Source: Aeromonas diversa CDC 2478-85
Lineage (GTDB): Bacteria > Pseudomonadota > Gammaproteobacteria > Enterobacterales > Aeromonadaceae
Direction: 5' to 3'
Assembly: GCF_000819805.1 (NCBI RefSeq)
Contig: NZ_CDCE01000029.1
Span: 188,833 to 252,832, forward strand
Length of the DNA stretch: 64,000 nucleotides
This document shows positions 44,562 to 53,473 of the stretch, in pieces. Each line of letters opens with the position of its first letter. Positions within the stretch are counted from its first letter, which is position 1. Below the pieces are notes generated by a model. That model saw only the letters and a list, made by a program, of their open reading frames with translations, did no database searches and was not told where the DNA came from. A program made the translations under genes and the position numbers.

Positions 44562-45650
44562 TTAACCCTGATTGGCGGGGGCGGCCTTGCACCCTTCGAC
44601 GGCGGCGCGGATGAGATCCAGCGCGCTCGCCTCGCAGGGGGGCAGCTCGTCGTCGCAGGTGGCGATCGGGGTGACCCGCTCACCCCACTTTATGAGGCCG
44701 GCGCCCCAGGTCAGCCCGGCGCCGAAGGCGGCAGTCAGCAGGTAGTTGCCCGGCTTGACACGCCCTTGCTCGAGCGCCTCGCACAGGGCGATGGGCACGG
44801 TGGCGGCCGAGGTGTTACCGTACTGCTCGATGTTGACCATCACCTTGTCCATGTCGGCGTTCATGCGCTTGGCGAGGAATTCGATGATGCGCACGTTGGC
44901 CTGGTGCGGCACCAGCAGATCGATTTGCTCGGGGGTTATGCCGGCCTGGGCCAGCACGGTGGCGGTGGCCTCGCCCATGCCGCGCACGGCGCGCTTGAAG
45001 ATCTCCTGACCCTCGAAGTTGAAGATGTAGTGGCCGTCGGTGTCGGCGAAGCGGGCGCGATCCGAGCCGAAGTTCGGCACGTGCAGGATCTCGCGTGCTT
45101 CGCTGTCGCTGCCGAGCTTGTTGGCGATGAGACCGGATTCGAGGTCGCTTGCCTCCACTACCACTGCGCCGGCGCCGTCACCAAACAGCACTGCGGTGTC
45201 GCGGCGTGCCCAGTCCAGCAGGTAGGTGAGACGCTCGGCGCCGATCACCAGGATCTTCTTCATCATGCCGCTCTGGATGAGGGAGGTGGCAACCGACAGG
45301 GAGTAGACGAAGCCGGTGCAGGCGGCGTTGAGATCGAACACGGCGGCGCGGTGGGCACCGAGGGCCTGCTGCACGGCGGAGGCGCTGTTCGGCACCAGGG
45401 TGCCCGGGGTGGCGGTGGCCAGGATGATGGCGTCGAGCTCAGTGGCCTCGAGGCCGGCGCAGGCCAGGGCGCGGCGGGCAGCCAGGGTGGCCAGCTCGCT
45501 CTGGCTCACATGGGAGACGCGGCGCGCCTTGATGCCGGTGCGCGGATAGATCCACTCATCCGAGGTGTCCATGATGGTGCCGAGATCGTCGTTGGTCAGC
45601 ACGGCGGGCGGGAGGCACTTGCCCCAGCCCGTGATAGAGGCGTAAGTCAT
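44562..45650 (-). CDS. fabH: 3-ketoacyl-ACP synthase III, long FabH2-type paralogue
   Basis: A 362-residue thiolase-fold condensing enzyme joining an acyl-CoA with malonyl-ACP. The triad is complete: cysteine in [12 protein letters not shown], histidine in [12 protein letters not shown] and asparagine in [13 protein letters not shown]. It is about 45 residues longer than FabH of the fab cluster (317), with an extra C-terminal tail rich in alanine and cysteine. Vibrio cholerae has a second FabH of the same length (FabH2), so this is probably that type. There are no other fab genes here. ATG at 45650 begins the conserved [11 protein letters not shown]. Confidence 0.87.
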   Translation of the reverse strand: MTYASITGWGKCLPPAVLTNDDLGTIMDTSDEWIYPRTGIKARRVSHVSQSELATLAARRALACAGLEATELDAIILATATPGTLVPNSASAVQQALGAHRAAVFDLNAACTGFVYSLSVATSLIQSGMMKKILVIGAERLTYLLDWARRDTAVLFGDGAGAVVVEASDLESGLIANKLGSDSEAREILHVPNFGSDRARFADTDGHYIFNFEGQEIFKRAVRGMGEATATVLAQAGITPEQIDLLVPHQANVRIIEFLAKRMNADMDKVMVNIEQYGNTSAATVPIALCEALEQGRVKPGNYLLTAAFGAGLTWGAGLIKWGERVTPIATCDDELPPCEASALDLIRAAVEGCKAAPANQG

Positions 45651-45795
45651 CGAGTTACCGCTTGTGTGAGGCCCGCGGGCGGGAAATTGGCCGATTATGC
45701 CGCAAAGCTCCGCCCCTGTCACAGGCGCCTGGCCGACTTCAGCGCCGGCTCACGAACTGGTAGGCTCAGGGCATTGTCGCCTCGCCGGAGTCCCC

Positions 45796-46728
45796 ATGCC
45801 CAATCTCAACCTGCTGCCGACCCTCAAGGTGCTGCTGGAAACCCGTAACGTGAGCCGCGCCGCCGAGCTGTTGCACCTGAGCCAGCCCTCCATCAGCAAG
45901 CAACTGGTGCAGCTGCGCCGCGAGTTTGGCGATCCCCTGCTGGTGCGCGAGGGGCAGCGTTGGTTGCTCACCCCGCGTGCCGAGCTGCTGGCGGCCGAGC
46001 TGGACGGCTCCCTCGGTGCCCTCGAGCGGCTCTATGCGCCGCCGGCGTTCGAACCGGCCGCTTGCAACCGGGTGTTTCGCCTCGCCTCGTCCGACTACGT
46101 GGCCCAGCACATACTGCCGGAGATCTGCGCCGCCCTGGCCGAACAGGCACCGCTCGCCTCCATCGATTACCAACTGTGGGACAAGCGCAAGCTGCCGCGC
46201 CTGTGGGAGCTGGAGCTGGATCTGGTCTCCACCATCACCGAGGAAGTGCCGGATCTCATCCGCGGTCGGCTGCAGGGGGAAGACAGCCTGGTGGTACTGA
46301 TGGGGGCACACCACCCCCTGGCCGGCCAGGCGCTGACCCTCGACAACTACCTCGCCTGGCCCCACCTGCAGGTGAGTGGCGGAGGCGACAAGGACAGCCC
46401 GGTGGCCCAGGTCCTCGCCCCCCTCGGGCGAGCCCGGCGCTGGTTTGCCCAGGTGCCCTTCTTTCAGGCGGCGGTCGAGATCTTGCTGCGCACCGACTGC
46501 CTGCTCACCACCCCGGCCCACATCGCCTGGCTGCTGGCCGAGCGCCACCCGCTCGCCTTCACCGCCCTGCCGTTTGACACCCGTCCCCAGCGCTACCACC
46601 TGCTGTGGCACCAGCGTCACCATCAGGACCCGGCCCACCGCTGGCTGCGCGAGCTGGTGTGGCCCATCCTGCACGGCCACCTGCAGCGCGGAGTGACAGA
46701 AAGCGCCCGAGCCCTGGCGCGGCGCTAG
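45796..46728 (+). CDS. LysR family transcriptional regulator
   Basis: A 310-residue regulator. The N-terminal winged helix (1-60) includes NVSRAAELLHLSQPSISKQLVQLR, followed by LVREGQRWLLTPRAE, then the periplasmic-binding-like effector domain. The ATG at 45796 is the family start; longer upstream frames are not conserved. It is divergent from fabH2 and upstream of a LysE-type exporter; either could be its target. Confidence 0.92.
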   Translation: MPNLNLLPTLKVLLETRNVSRAAELLHLSQPSISKQLVQLRREFGDPLLVREGQRWLLTPRAELLAAELDGSLGALERLYAPPAFEPAACNRVFRLASSDYVAQHILPEICAALAEQAPLASIDYQLWDKRKLPRLWELELDLVSTITEEVPDLIRGRLQGEDSLVVLMGAHHPLAGQALTLDNYLAWPHLQVSGGGDKDSPVAQVLAPLGRARRWFAQVPFFQAAVEILLRTDCLLTTPAHIAWLLAERHPLAFTALPFDTRPQRYHLLWHQRHHQDPAHRWLRELVWPILHGHLQRGVTESARALARR

Positions 46729-46888
46729 CTGCACCGCCATCGGCAGGGTGGCCATGCGGCCAGTGATCGACACGGTAGGAATGACCTGACTATAGCCACT
46801 GGTGATGGTATGTATTCTTGAGTTTCATTTTGTGCATACACAGACGCGGCGCAGACTGTGCCCATCACCTTGCAGACGGAGCATCATC

Positions 46889-47491
46889 ATGGAGTGGAGT
46901 AGCTGGTTTGCCCTGGCCGCCATTTGTGTCATGGGGGCCGTGAGCCCCGGGCCGAGCCTGGCCTTGATTATTCGCAACACGGTCGGCGGCGGGCGCGGCA
47001 ACGGGGTCGCTACCGCGCTCGGCCACGGCCTCGGGGTTGGCCTCTATGCCCTCATCACCGCCATGGGGCTGGCGCTGCTCATCACCAAGACCCCCCTGCT
47101 GTTCGACGGGATCCGTTATGGCGGGGCGGCGTTTCTCGCCTGGCTCGGGGTCAAGGCACTGCTCGCCAAGGGGGGGCCGGCGGCCGCCGCCGAGCACCAG
47201 GGCGGCACCCGGCGCGGTGCGCTGGAAGGCTTCATGGTGGCGTTTCTCAACCCCCAGCTCGCCATCTTCTTCGTGGCGCTGTTCAGCCAGTTCGTGCATC
47301 AGGAGACCGGCTGGCGCGAGGGGGGCATCATGATGCTCACCGCCGGCGGCATCGACGCCCTCTGGTACGTGCTGGTGGCCCTCGGCCTCTCCCACGGTCC
47401 TGTGCTGGCCTGGCTGCACCGCAAGGCCTCGATGATCAACAAGGCGAGCGGTCTGGTGCTACTGGGGCTCGCGGTCAAGGTGGTGGCCTAA
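46889..47491 (+). CDS. LysE/RhtB family amino acid exporter
   Basis: A 200-residue inner-membrane protein with six predicted membrane segments. The family signature near the N-terminus is VSPGPSLALIIRNTVGGG, and the mid-protein contains FLNPQLAIFFVALFSQF. RhtB relatives export homoserine, threonine or other amino acids. ATG at 46889 follows GACGGAG. The LysR gene ends 160 bases upstream and might control it. Confidence 0.9.
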   Translation: MEWSSWFALAAICVMGAVSPGPSLALIIRNTVGGGRGNGVATALGHGLGVGLYALITAMGLALLITKTPLLFDGIRYGGAAFLAWLGVKALLAKGGPAAAAEHQGGTRRGALEGFMVAFLNPQLAIFFVALFSQFVHQETGWREGGIMMLTAGGIDALWYVLVALGLSHGPVLAWLHRKASMINKASGLVLLGLAVKVVA

Positions 47492-47555
47492 CAAAGTTGC
47501 CTTTACAAGGCATCTTCACGCCCTGACCTTACGCAGGATCAAGGCGGGCTAAGGG

Positions 47556-47586
47556 AGGGGGCGCTAGACTGGCGCCCCCTTTTTTT
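47556..47586 (+). terminator. Strong terminator after the LysE gene
   Basis: AGGGGGCGC / GCGCCCCCT stem with a seven-base loop and a run of seven T. It ends only 16 bases before the rlhA start codon. Confidence 0.93.
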
Positions 47587-47602
47587 CGGTCCGATTTCGT
47601 TC

Positions 47603-49435
47603 ATGCACAGTCATCGACTCGAGTTGCTCGCTCCGGCCAAGACGCTGGAGTACGGTATGGAAGCCATCAATCACGGCGCCGACGCCGTCTACATCGGCGG
47701 GCCCGCCTTCGGTGCCCGCAGCGCCGCCGGCAACTCGGTGGCCGACATCGCCGCGCTGGCGCGCCACGCCCACCGTTTCGGAGCCCAGGTGTTTGTCGCC
47801 TGCAACACCTTGCTGCACGACAGTGAGCTCGAGGGGGCGAGCCGCATGGCCCACCAGATCTACGAGGCGGGGGCCGACGCCCTCATCATTCAGGATCTCG
47901 GCCTGCTGCAGTGCGACCTGCCTCCCATCGCGCTGCACGCCAGCACTCAGACCGATAACCGCACCCCGGAGAAGGTGAAGTTCCTGCAAGACGTGGGCTT
48001 CTCCCAGGTAGTGCTGGCGCGCGAGCTCTCCCTGGAGCAGATAGGCGCCATCCGTGCCGTCACCAGCGTTCAGCTCGAGTGCTTCATTCACGGCGCCCTG
48101 TGCGTCTCCTATAGCGGCCAGTGCAACATCAGCTATGCCCGCACCGTGCGTAGCGCCAACCGGGGCGAGTGCGCCCAGCTCTGCCGCTTGCCTTGCACCC
48201 TGCAGACCCCGGCGGGCGAGGTGCTGGTGGCCGACAAGCATCTTCTGTCTCTCAAAGACATGGATCAGAGCGACAACCTGGAGGCCCTCATCGATGCCGG
48301 CGTACGCTCGTTCAAGATAGAGGGGCGCCTCAAGGAGCTCGGTTACGTGAAGAACGTCACCGCCTGGTATCGCCAGAAGCTCGACGCCATCCTGGCGCGC
48401 CGCTCCGATCTCGCGCCGGCCTCCGCCGGGCGCTGTACCTACGCCTTCACTCCGAATCCGAAGAAGAGCTTCAACCGGGGCAGCACCGACTACTTCCTGC
48501 ATGGTCGCAAGACAGACATCGGCTCGCCAGATTCGCCCAAGTCACTCGGTGAGGCCATCGGTCGGGTCAAACGGGTGACCCGCAATGGCATCGAGCTCGA
48601 CTCCGGCGTGGTGGTCAACAACGGTGACGGGGTGGCATTTTTCACCCCCAGGGGGGAGCTGGTGGGGGCCCGGGTCAACGAGGTGAGCGGCGGCGAGCTG
48701 CGCTTTAGCGATCCGCTGCGCGGCCTCAAGCCCGGCAGCGCCCTCTATCGTAACCACGATCAGGCATTCAGCCGGCAGCTCGAGAAGGCCAGCAGCGAGC
48801 GGCGTGTCGCCCTCGACCTGACTCTGACGGTGACGGCCGACCGGCTCACTCTCAGGGTCACCGACGAGCAGGGTTTTAACGCGACTGGCGAGGTGCTGGG
48901 GGCGTTTGCCTTGGCGGAGAACCCGGAGCGGGCCTCACAGCAGGTGCGCGATCAGCTCGCCAAGCTCGGCAATACCCTGTTTGTCGCCCGCGCCATCGAC
49001 GTGATGTGGGATCAACCCCGCTTCGTGCCGGCCGGGCTCTTGAACGGCCTGCGCCGGGAGGTGGCCGAACGGCTCGAGGCGGCACGCATCGACGGCTGGC
49101 AGCGCCCGGCGCGGCGAGTCGCCATGCGAGAGGCGGTCTATCCCGCCAAGCGGCTCAACTACCTCGGCAACGCCCTCAACCAGGCGGCGGTGGCGTTTTT
49201 CCAGCAGCACGGGGTGGGGCGCGTGGCCCCCGCCTATGAGGCCGGCGAGGAGCAAGGAGAAGCCGTGCTGATGATCACCAAGCACTGCATCCGCTTTAGC
49301 CAGCACCTCTGTCACAAGCAAAACCCGGAGATCAAGCCCGAGCCCCTCGAGCTCAAGATGGGCAAGGACGTGTTTCGCCTGCGCTTTGACTGTGTGCGCT
49401 GCGAGATGCAGGTGCTGGGCAGCCTGAAGCGTTGA
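47603..49435 (+). CDS. rlhA: 23S rRNA 5-hydroxycytidine C2501 synthase RlhA (U32 peptidase family)
   Basis: Hydroxylates C2501 of 23S rRNA; earlier named YdcP and annotated as a peptidase. The U32 core has ADAVYIGGPAFGAR near residue 27, HASTQTDN, FIHGALCVSYSGQC, and the Fe-S-type cysteines in NRGECAQLCRLPC. A further cysteine set sits at the C-terminus (CVRCEMQV). It is 610 residues against 653 in E. coli; the missing part is the tail after CEMQVLG, beyond the conserved region. No clear ribosome site precedes the ATG. Confidence 0.9.
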   Translation: MHSHRLELLAPAKTLEYGMEAINHGADAVYIGGPAFGARSAAGNSVADIAALARHAHRFGAQVFVACNTLLHDSELEGASRMAHQIYEAGADALIIQDLGLLQCDLPPIALHASTQTDNRTPEKVKFLQDVGFSQVVLARELSLEQIGAIRAVTSVQLECFIHGALCVSYSGQCNISYARTVRSANRGECAQLCRLPCTLQTPAGEVLVADKHLLSLKDMDQSDNLEALIDAGVRSFKIEGRLKELGYVKNVTAWYRQKLDAILARRSDLAPASAGRCTYAFTPNPKKSFNRGSTDYFLHGRKTDIGSPDSPKSLGEAIGRVKRVTRNGIELDSGVVVNNGDGVAFFTPRGELVGARVNEVSGGELRFSDPLRGLKPGSALYRNHDQAFSRQLEKASSERRVALDLTLTVTADRLTLRVTDEQGFNATGEVLGAFALAENPERASQQVRDQLAKLGNTLFVARAIDVMWDQPRFVPAGLLNGLRREVAERLEAARIDGWQRPARRVAMREAVYPAKRLNYLGNALNQAAVAFFQQHGVGRVAPAYEAGEEQGEAVLMITKHCIRFSQHLCHKQNPEIKPEPLELKMGKDVFRLRFDCVRCEMQVLGSLKR

Positions 49436-49512
49436 CTCATCACCCCTTTGCTCGTGAGCATGCAGCCTGGCCGCATCAGAGGTGCCGGTTTATTGAATGA
49501 AGATACGTATTG

Positions 49513-49980
49513 TCATCGGGTTCGCGGTGGGCGAGTCAGCTTGACCTCGGTGGCCGCCGCGCCGCAGGGAAGGATAAAGATCGCCGACTCGCCGCGCCAG
49601 ACAGGCTGAAAGCCGAGGGCGTCGAAGATGGCCAGGTTGCCGGTCTGCTCGACACACCAGAGTGAGGCGCCGAGCTCGGGCGCCAGGTGGGTATGAACCG
49701 CGTCGATCAGCGCGCGAGCCAGGCCGCGACGGCGATATGCGGGCTCAACCGCCAGAGCGCTAAGCTCCAGATACCCGGCGTTGACTCGCGCATCGATCAC
49801 CGCCAGTAGCCGCCCCTCTTCCACTGCGCCCCAGCTTTGCCACCCTTTACTGCCACGCCCCGTCACGCCTGATCTCGGTCGATACACTTCGCGCAGGGCC
49901 ACGAAGCAGCGCCGAGAGAGATCGAGCGCGGGAGGATAGGAGCCGGGGATGGGCTGAAACTGAAGTGGCATGGGGATCAT
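49513..49980 (-). CDS. GNAT family acetyltransferase
   Basis: A 155-residue single GNAT domain. The acetyl-CoA binding motif is in VEPAYRRRGLARALI (motif A) and QTGNLAIFDALGFQPVW matches motif B. Start 49980 or 49971 are both possible; neither has a good ribosome site. Target unknown. It starts a patch of genes (49500-53430) that look accessory relative to their core neighbours. Confidence 0.78.
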   Translation of the reverse strand: MIPMPLQFQPIPGSYPPALDLSRRCFVALREVYRPRSGVTGRGSKGWQSWGAVEEGRLLAVIDARVNAGYLELSALAVEPAYRRRGLARALIDAVHTHLAPELGASLWCVEQTGNLAIFDALGFQPVWRGESAIFILPCGAAATEVKLTRPPRTR

Positions 49981-50120
49981 CCGGGGAGCGGCGAGGCTCG
50001 CAGCATAGCATGCAGCCGGTGACCCCGCCTCCTCACAAGATGGACGAACTGAGAGTCCCCTGCGCGCTATCCACCCACGGGTCGGCTATACCCAAGGAGA
50101 GTGTCACAGGAGGCAGTGAG

Positions 50121-50979
50121 ATGGCCGAGCAGCAACCCTTCGATGCCGCGCAGTACAAGCGCGCAGCGCGAGCAGTGGAACCGGGATGGCGCCGCGTGGC
50201 GGCGCTGGAACCCCATGCTGGATCGCTGGTACGGGGAGGTGACGCGCCTGATGCTCGATAGCGCCGGGATCCGTCCCGGCCAGCGCATCCTCGACATCGC
50301 CGCCGGTGCCGGGGAGCCGGCGATCAGCGCCGCCGAGCGGGTCGGGCCCGATGGCTATGTGCTCGCCACCGATCTGTCCGAGGGGATAGTGGCGCTTGCA
50401 CAGGAGGAGGCGCACGGGCGCGGTCTGCGTCAGGTGCACACCCGGGTGATGGACGGGGAGCGGCTCGATCTGCCGGATGCCACATTCGACGCCGTGATCT
50501 GCCGGCTCGGCTTGATGTACATGCCACACCCGCTCGATGCGCTGCGCGAATGGCGCCGGGTGTTAAGTGCGGATGGCCGGGTCGCGCTGGTGGTCTTCTC
50601 CACCCCGGATCGCAACGACTGGGGGGCGGTGCCGGCCGCTATCATCCGGCGTCACGCCGGCCTTGCTGCGCCTGTTCCCGGGCAGCCCGGCCCGTTTAGC
50701 CTGGGGGCGCCGGGCCGGCTCGACGCCCTGCTGCGCGAGGCGGGGTTCGAATTTCCTGTTGTGCGCGCCGTGCCGGTGCCGCACCGGGCGACCCGTGCCG
50801 AGCAGTTTGTGCAGGTCGCGCGGGAGGCGTTTGGCGGGCTCAATGCCATGATGGCGCACCTGCCCGAGGCGGCGCAGCGCGCCGCGTGGGACGAGATCGC
50901 GCTGGACATGCGCCGCTTCGAGTCGGCGTCAGGGTTTGAGGTCGGCGGCGAGTGCCTGCTGGCCAGCGCCAGCAAGTGA
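50121..50979 (+). pseudogene. SAM-dependent methyltransferase with frameshift near the start
   Basis: Class I methyltransferase of ubiE type, with SAM motif LDIAAGAGEPAISAAERVG and the later LMYMPHPLDALREWRRVL. The best start is ATG 50121, eight bases after AGGAGG, reading MAEQQPFDAAQYK. That frame then leaves the conserved protein: from 50161 the family sequence (AQREQWNRDGAAWRRW) continues in another frame, so one base too many (or two missing) lies at about 50160. An in-frame GTG at 50101 or ATG at 50143 could still make a nearly full-length protein with an altered first 20 residues. Last 51 bases overlap ogt on the other strand. Confidence 0.75.
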
Positions 50980-51450
50980 GCCGATCCCTTCGAGTTGCAG
51001 CAGGGTCTGCTTGATGCCGAGCCCGCCCGCATAGCCGGTCAGGCTGCCGTCTTTGCCGATCACCCGATGGCACGGGATTATGACTGACAGCGGATTACGC
51101 CCGTTCGCGGCGCCCACCGCGCGGCTCGCGTTCGGCTTGCCAAGGGCGGCGGCGAGCTCCCCATAGCTGCGGGTCTGGCCGTAGGGGATGTCACACAGGG
51201 CCTGCCACACCGCGCGCTGAAACGGCGTGCCACTCGGCGCGCACGGCATGCTGAACGTGCGCAGGCGCCCGGCGAAGTAGTCGTCAAACTCTTGCAGGTA
51301 GGGGGCGAGCGCCGTGCTGTCGCGCCGCCAGGTACTGCGATCGGGCAGCGGACGCAGACCGTGCAGAAAGTCCACGTGGGCCAGCCCCTCCCGGTTGATG
51401 GCGACGAGCAGAGGGCCGCATTGGGTATCCATCACATCAAAGCAGATCAT
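50929..51450 (-). CDS. ogt: Methylated-DNA-protein-cysteine S-methyltransferase (Ogt)
   Basis: Suicide repair protein moving methyl groups from O6-methylguanine or O4-methylthymine to its own cysteine. The active-site motif is IIPCHRVIGKDG, preceded by the helix-turn-helix GELAAALGKPNASRAVGAA. Length 173 (E. coli Ogt 171). ATG at 51450 has AGGAG seven bases upstream. Its start overlaps the end of the Ada-AlkA gene by 14 bases, so both repair genes should be expressed together. Confidence 0.92.
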   Translation of the reverse strand: MICFDVMDTQCGPLLVAINREGLAHVDFLHGLRPLPDRSTWRRDSTALAPYLQEFDDYFAGRLRTFSMPCAPSGTPFQRAVWQALCDIPYGQTRSYGELAAALGKPNASRAVGAANGRNPLSVIIPCHRVIGKDGSLTGYAGGLGIKQTLLQLEGIGSLAGAGQQALAADLKP

Positions 51451-52891
51451 CGGGTGCTCCTTGTCGTGCATCCATCACTGAAAATGGCAGCTTATGGGCG
51501 GCCCCATGCCACAGCCAGCTTGCGGCGTACGCACGCCACGGGCGCCATGGCTCGGCCAGCGCCGTGAGCTCGGCAACCGACAGGCGGGTGCCCGGGATCG
51601 GGGCCTTCTGCAGCACCAGATCGCTGGCCGGGAACGCATCCGGATCCTGGCCGCAGCGCAGGCGCCAGTAAGCGACCGTCCAGGGGCCTATGCCGGGCAG
51701 TGCGAGCAGCTCACCATCTTGCGCCGTCTCCAGGTTCAAGCCAGCTATCAGCGCTTCGGCCAGTGCCTTGAGTGTGCGCACCCGGCTGCCGGTCAGGCCC
51801 AGGCCGTCCAGACTCATCGCCTGCAACTCGGCCGCGTCGGGCAGTCGCGGCGCACCAAACAGTTCGGCGCGGCGCGCCACCAGACGACCGAGCATCGTGA
51901 TGGCCCCCTTCACCGAGATCTGCTGACCTATGATGGCGCGCAGCATCACCTCAAGCGGGTCCCACCCGCCCGGCAAACGCAGGCCGGGTGCCGCCGCGAC
52001 CCAGGGGGCAAGCTGACCCTGTTGGAGTCTTGCTGCGATGGGGGCCGGATCGGCGTCGAGATCCCACTGGCGCCGCACCTTGTGCAGCAGGGCAGGCAGC
52101 GCTTTAGGCGCGATGCCGTAGAACGTGACCGCGAGCTGGTGGCCATCGCCTTCACGCACCTCGACGCGCGCCGGCGCCCCGTCATCGCCTGCCGGCAAGT
52201 AGCGCACGTAGCAGTGCGCACTCACTTCCTCGAGGCCCTGGATTGCCCGCACCCGAAAGAACGCGAGCAAGGCCGCAAAGTCATACGGGGGGCGGTAAGC
52301 AAGGCGCAGCGTCAAGCCCTCGCCGGGCGCCACCGGCGCCAGGCTTTTACGCAGTGCACTCGGGGGCAGGCCATACGCCGCCAGCCAGGCGTCGTTGAAA
52401 CGGCGCAGGCTCTGAAAGCCGGCCGAGAACGCCACGTCAGTGACAGAAAGGCGCGTGTCAGTGAGCAGTTGCTTCGCCAGCAGCAGACGGCGTGTCTGCT
52501 CCAGCTTGTGCGGGGCGAGCCCGAGGTGCTGCTCGCATTGGCGGCGCAACGTGCGCGCCGTCGTGCCGTAACGGGCCGCTAGCTCATCGAGCGTCACCTC
52601 GGCCAGATCGCCGCGCTCAATCGCGTGCAGCGCCCGCGCCAACTGCTCTGGCAGTCGCTGGCGCTCACCGGGTGCCAGCTCGGGGCGGCAACGTAGACAG
52701 GGGCGCAGCCCCGCTTGCTCGGCGGCCGCGGCGCAGAAGAAATAACGCACGTTTTTTTCAAGCGGCGGCCGGGCCGGGCACACGGGCCGGCAATAGATGC
52801 CGGTCGAGAGCACGCCGGTAAAGAAGCGGCCGTCGAAGCGCGCGTCGCGAGCAAGACGGGCGGCGCGGCACTGCTCTGGGGTCAGCGTCAT
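51437..52891 (-). CDS. Ada-type regulator fused to AlkA DNA-3-methyladenine glycosylase
   Basis: A 484-residue fusion. Residues 1-80 are the Ada zinc domain with GIYCRPVCPARPP and CLRCRPE (C38 being the methylphosphotriester acceptor). Residues 85-185 are an AraC-type DNA-binding domain (LSVTDVAFSAGFQSLRRFNDAW). From 195 on is an AlkA glycosylase with the HhH motif LPGIGPWTVAYW and the catalytic aspartate in FPASDLVL. It can sense methylation, activate transcription and excise alkylated bases. ATG at 52891 has AGGAG six bases upstream. Confidence 0.9.
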   Translation of the reverse strand: MTLTPEQCRAARLARDARFDGRFFTGVLSTGIYCRPVCPARPPLEKNVRYFFCAAAAEQAGLRPCLRCRPELAPGERQRLPEQLARALHAIERGDLAEVTLDELAARYGTTARTLRRQCEQHLGLAPHKLEQTRRLLLAKQLLTDTRLSVTDVAFSAGFQSLRRFNDAWLAAYGLPPSALRKSLAPVAPGEGLTLRLAYRPPYDFAALLAFFRVRAIQGLEEVSAHCYVRYLPAGDDGAPARVEVREGDGHQLAVTFYGIAPKALPALLHKVRRQWDLDADPAPIAARLQQGQLAPWVAAAPGLRLPGGWDPLEVMLRAIIGQQISVKGAITMLGRLVARRAELFGAPRLPDAAELQAMSLDGLGLTGSRVRTLKALAEALIAGLNLETAQDGELLALPGIGPWTVAYWRLRCGQDPDAFPASDLVLQKAPIPGTRLSVAELTALAEPWRPWRAYAASWLWHGAAHKLPFSVMDARQGAPDDLL

Positions 52892-52949
52892 GGAGTCTCC
52901 TTGGGTCATGCCCAGAGAGTAAGGAGGCGGCGAGCCGGTGACTAGCCAA

Positions 52950-52962
52950 AATCGGACAGCAA
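52950..52962 (+). promoter_or_regulatory. Possible Ada-type site AAT-N6-GCAA
   Basis: AAT-CGGACA-GCAA fits the consensus reported for E. coli methylated Ada. It lies between the Ada-AlkA gene and the rightward VOC gene, oriented to the latter. Such a short pattern can occur by chance. Confidence 0.3.
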
Positions 52963-53028
52963 TCGAAAGAAAAATCGTCGCCCCTGGGCTCGGAGTGTGG
53001 GAGGGTAGGGGGAAACCAGGAGGAGCCT

Positions 53029-53427
53029 ATGACCAAAGCAGCGCGCGCAGGCGCACTCATATATGTGTCCGATCTCGGCAAACAACTTCACTTCTACCGG
53101 ACACTGCTCGGCATGGACGTGCTGCATCAAGACGCTGAGTACGCCGTGCTCGACCATGCCGATGCCCAGCTCGTACTGCACGTCATCCCGTCCGCCTATG
53201 CCGATAACATCGCTCTCACCACGCCGCCGACGCTGCGCGAGCAGTGCGCCATCAAGCTGTTTTTCTCAGTGCCAAGCCTAGCCCGCGCCGAGATCATGGC
53301 GGCCGATCTCGGCGGCGGCGTGCTCGCGCAGCAATGGCGCGGTCCCGGCTTCGTGGTCCGTAACGCGTTTGACCCGGAAGGCAATGTGCTGCAACTGCGG
53401 CAATGGCTCGACGACGCGCCGCTATGA
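53029..53427 (+). CDS. VOC/glyoxalase superfamily protein
   Basis: A 132-residue beta-alpha-beta-beta-beta protein of the vicinal-oxygen-chelate group. It shows YVSDLGKQLHFYRTLLGMDV at the first repeat and RNAFDPEGNVLQLRQW at the end of the second, the typical hydrophobic-acid finish of glyoxalase/bleomycin-resistance domains. AGGAG precedes the ATG. Substrate unknown; it is divergent from the alkylation-repair genes. Confidence 0.83.
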   Translation: MTKAARAGALIYVSDLGKQLHFYRTLLGMDVLHQDAEYAVLDHADAQLVLHVIPSAYADNIALTTPPTLREQCAIKLFFSVPSLARAEIMAADLGGGVLAQQWRGPGFVVRNAFDPEGNVLQLRQWLDDAPL

Positions 53428-53429
53428 CA

Positions 53430-53455
53430 TGAAAAAAGGCCGCAAATGCGGCCTT
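53430..53455 (-). terminator. Terminator between the VOC gene and the M32 carboxypeptidase gene
   Basis: AAGGCCGCA / TGCGGCCTT stem with a two-base loop core; on the minus strand it runs into six U residues. It serves the leftward carboxypeptidase gene and probably the VOC gene too. Confidence 0.88.
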
Positions 53456-53473
53456 GTTAACGAGCAAGACAGT

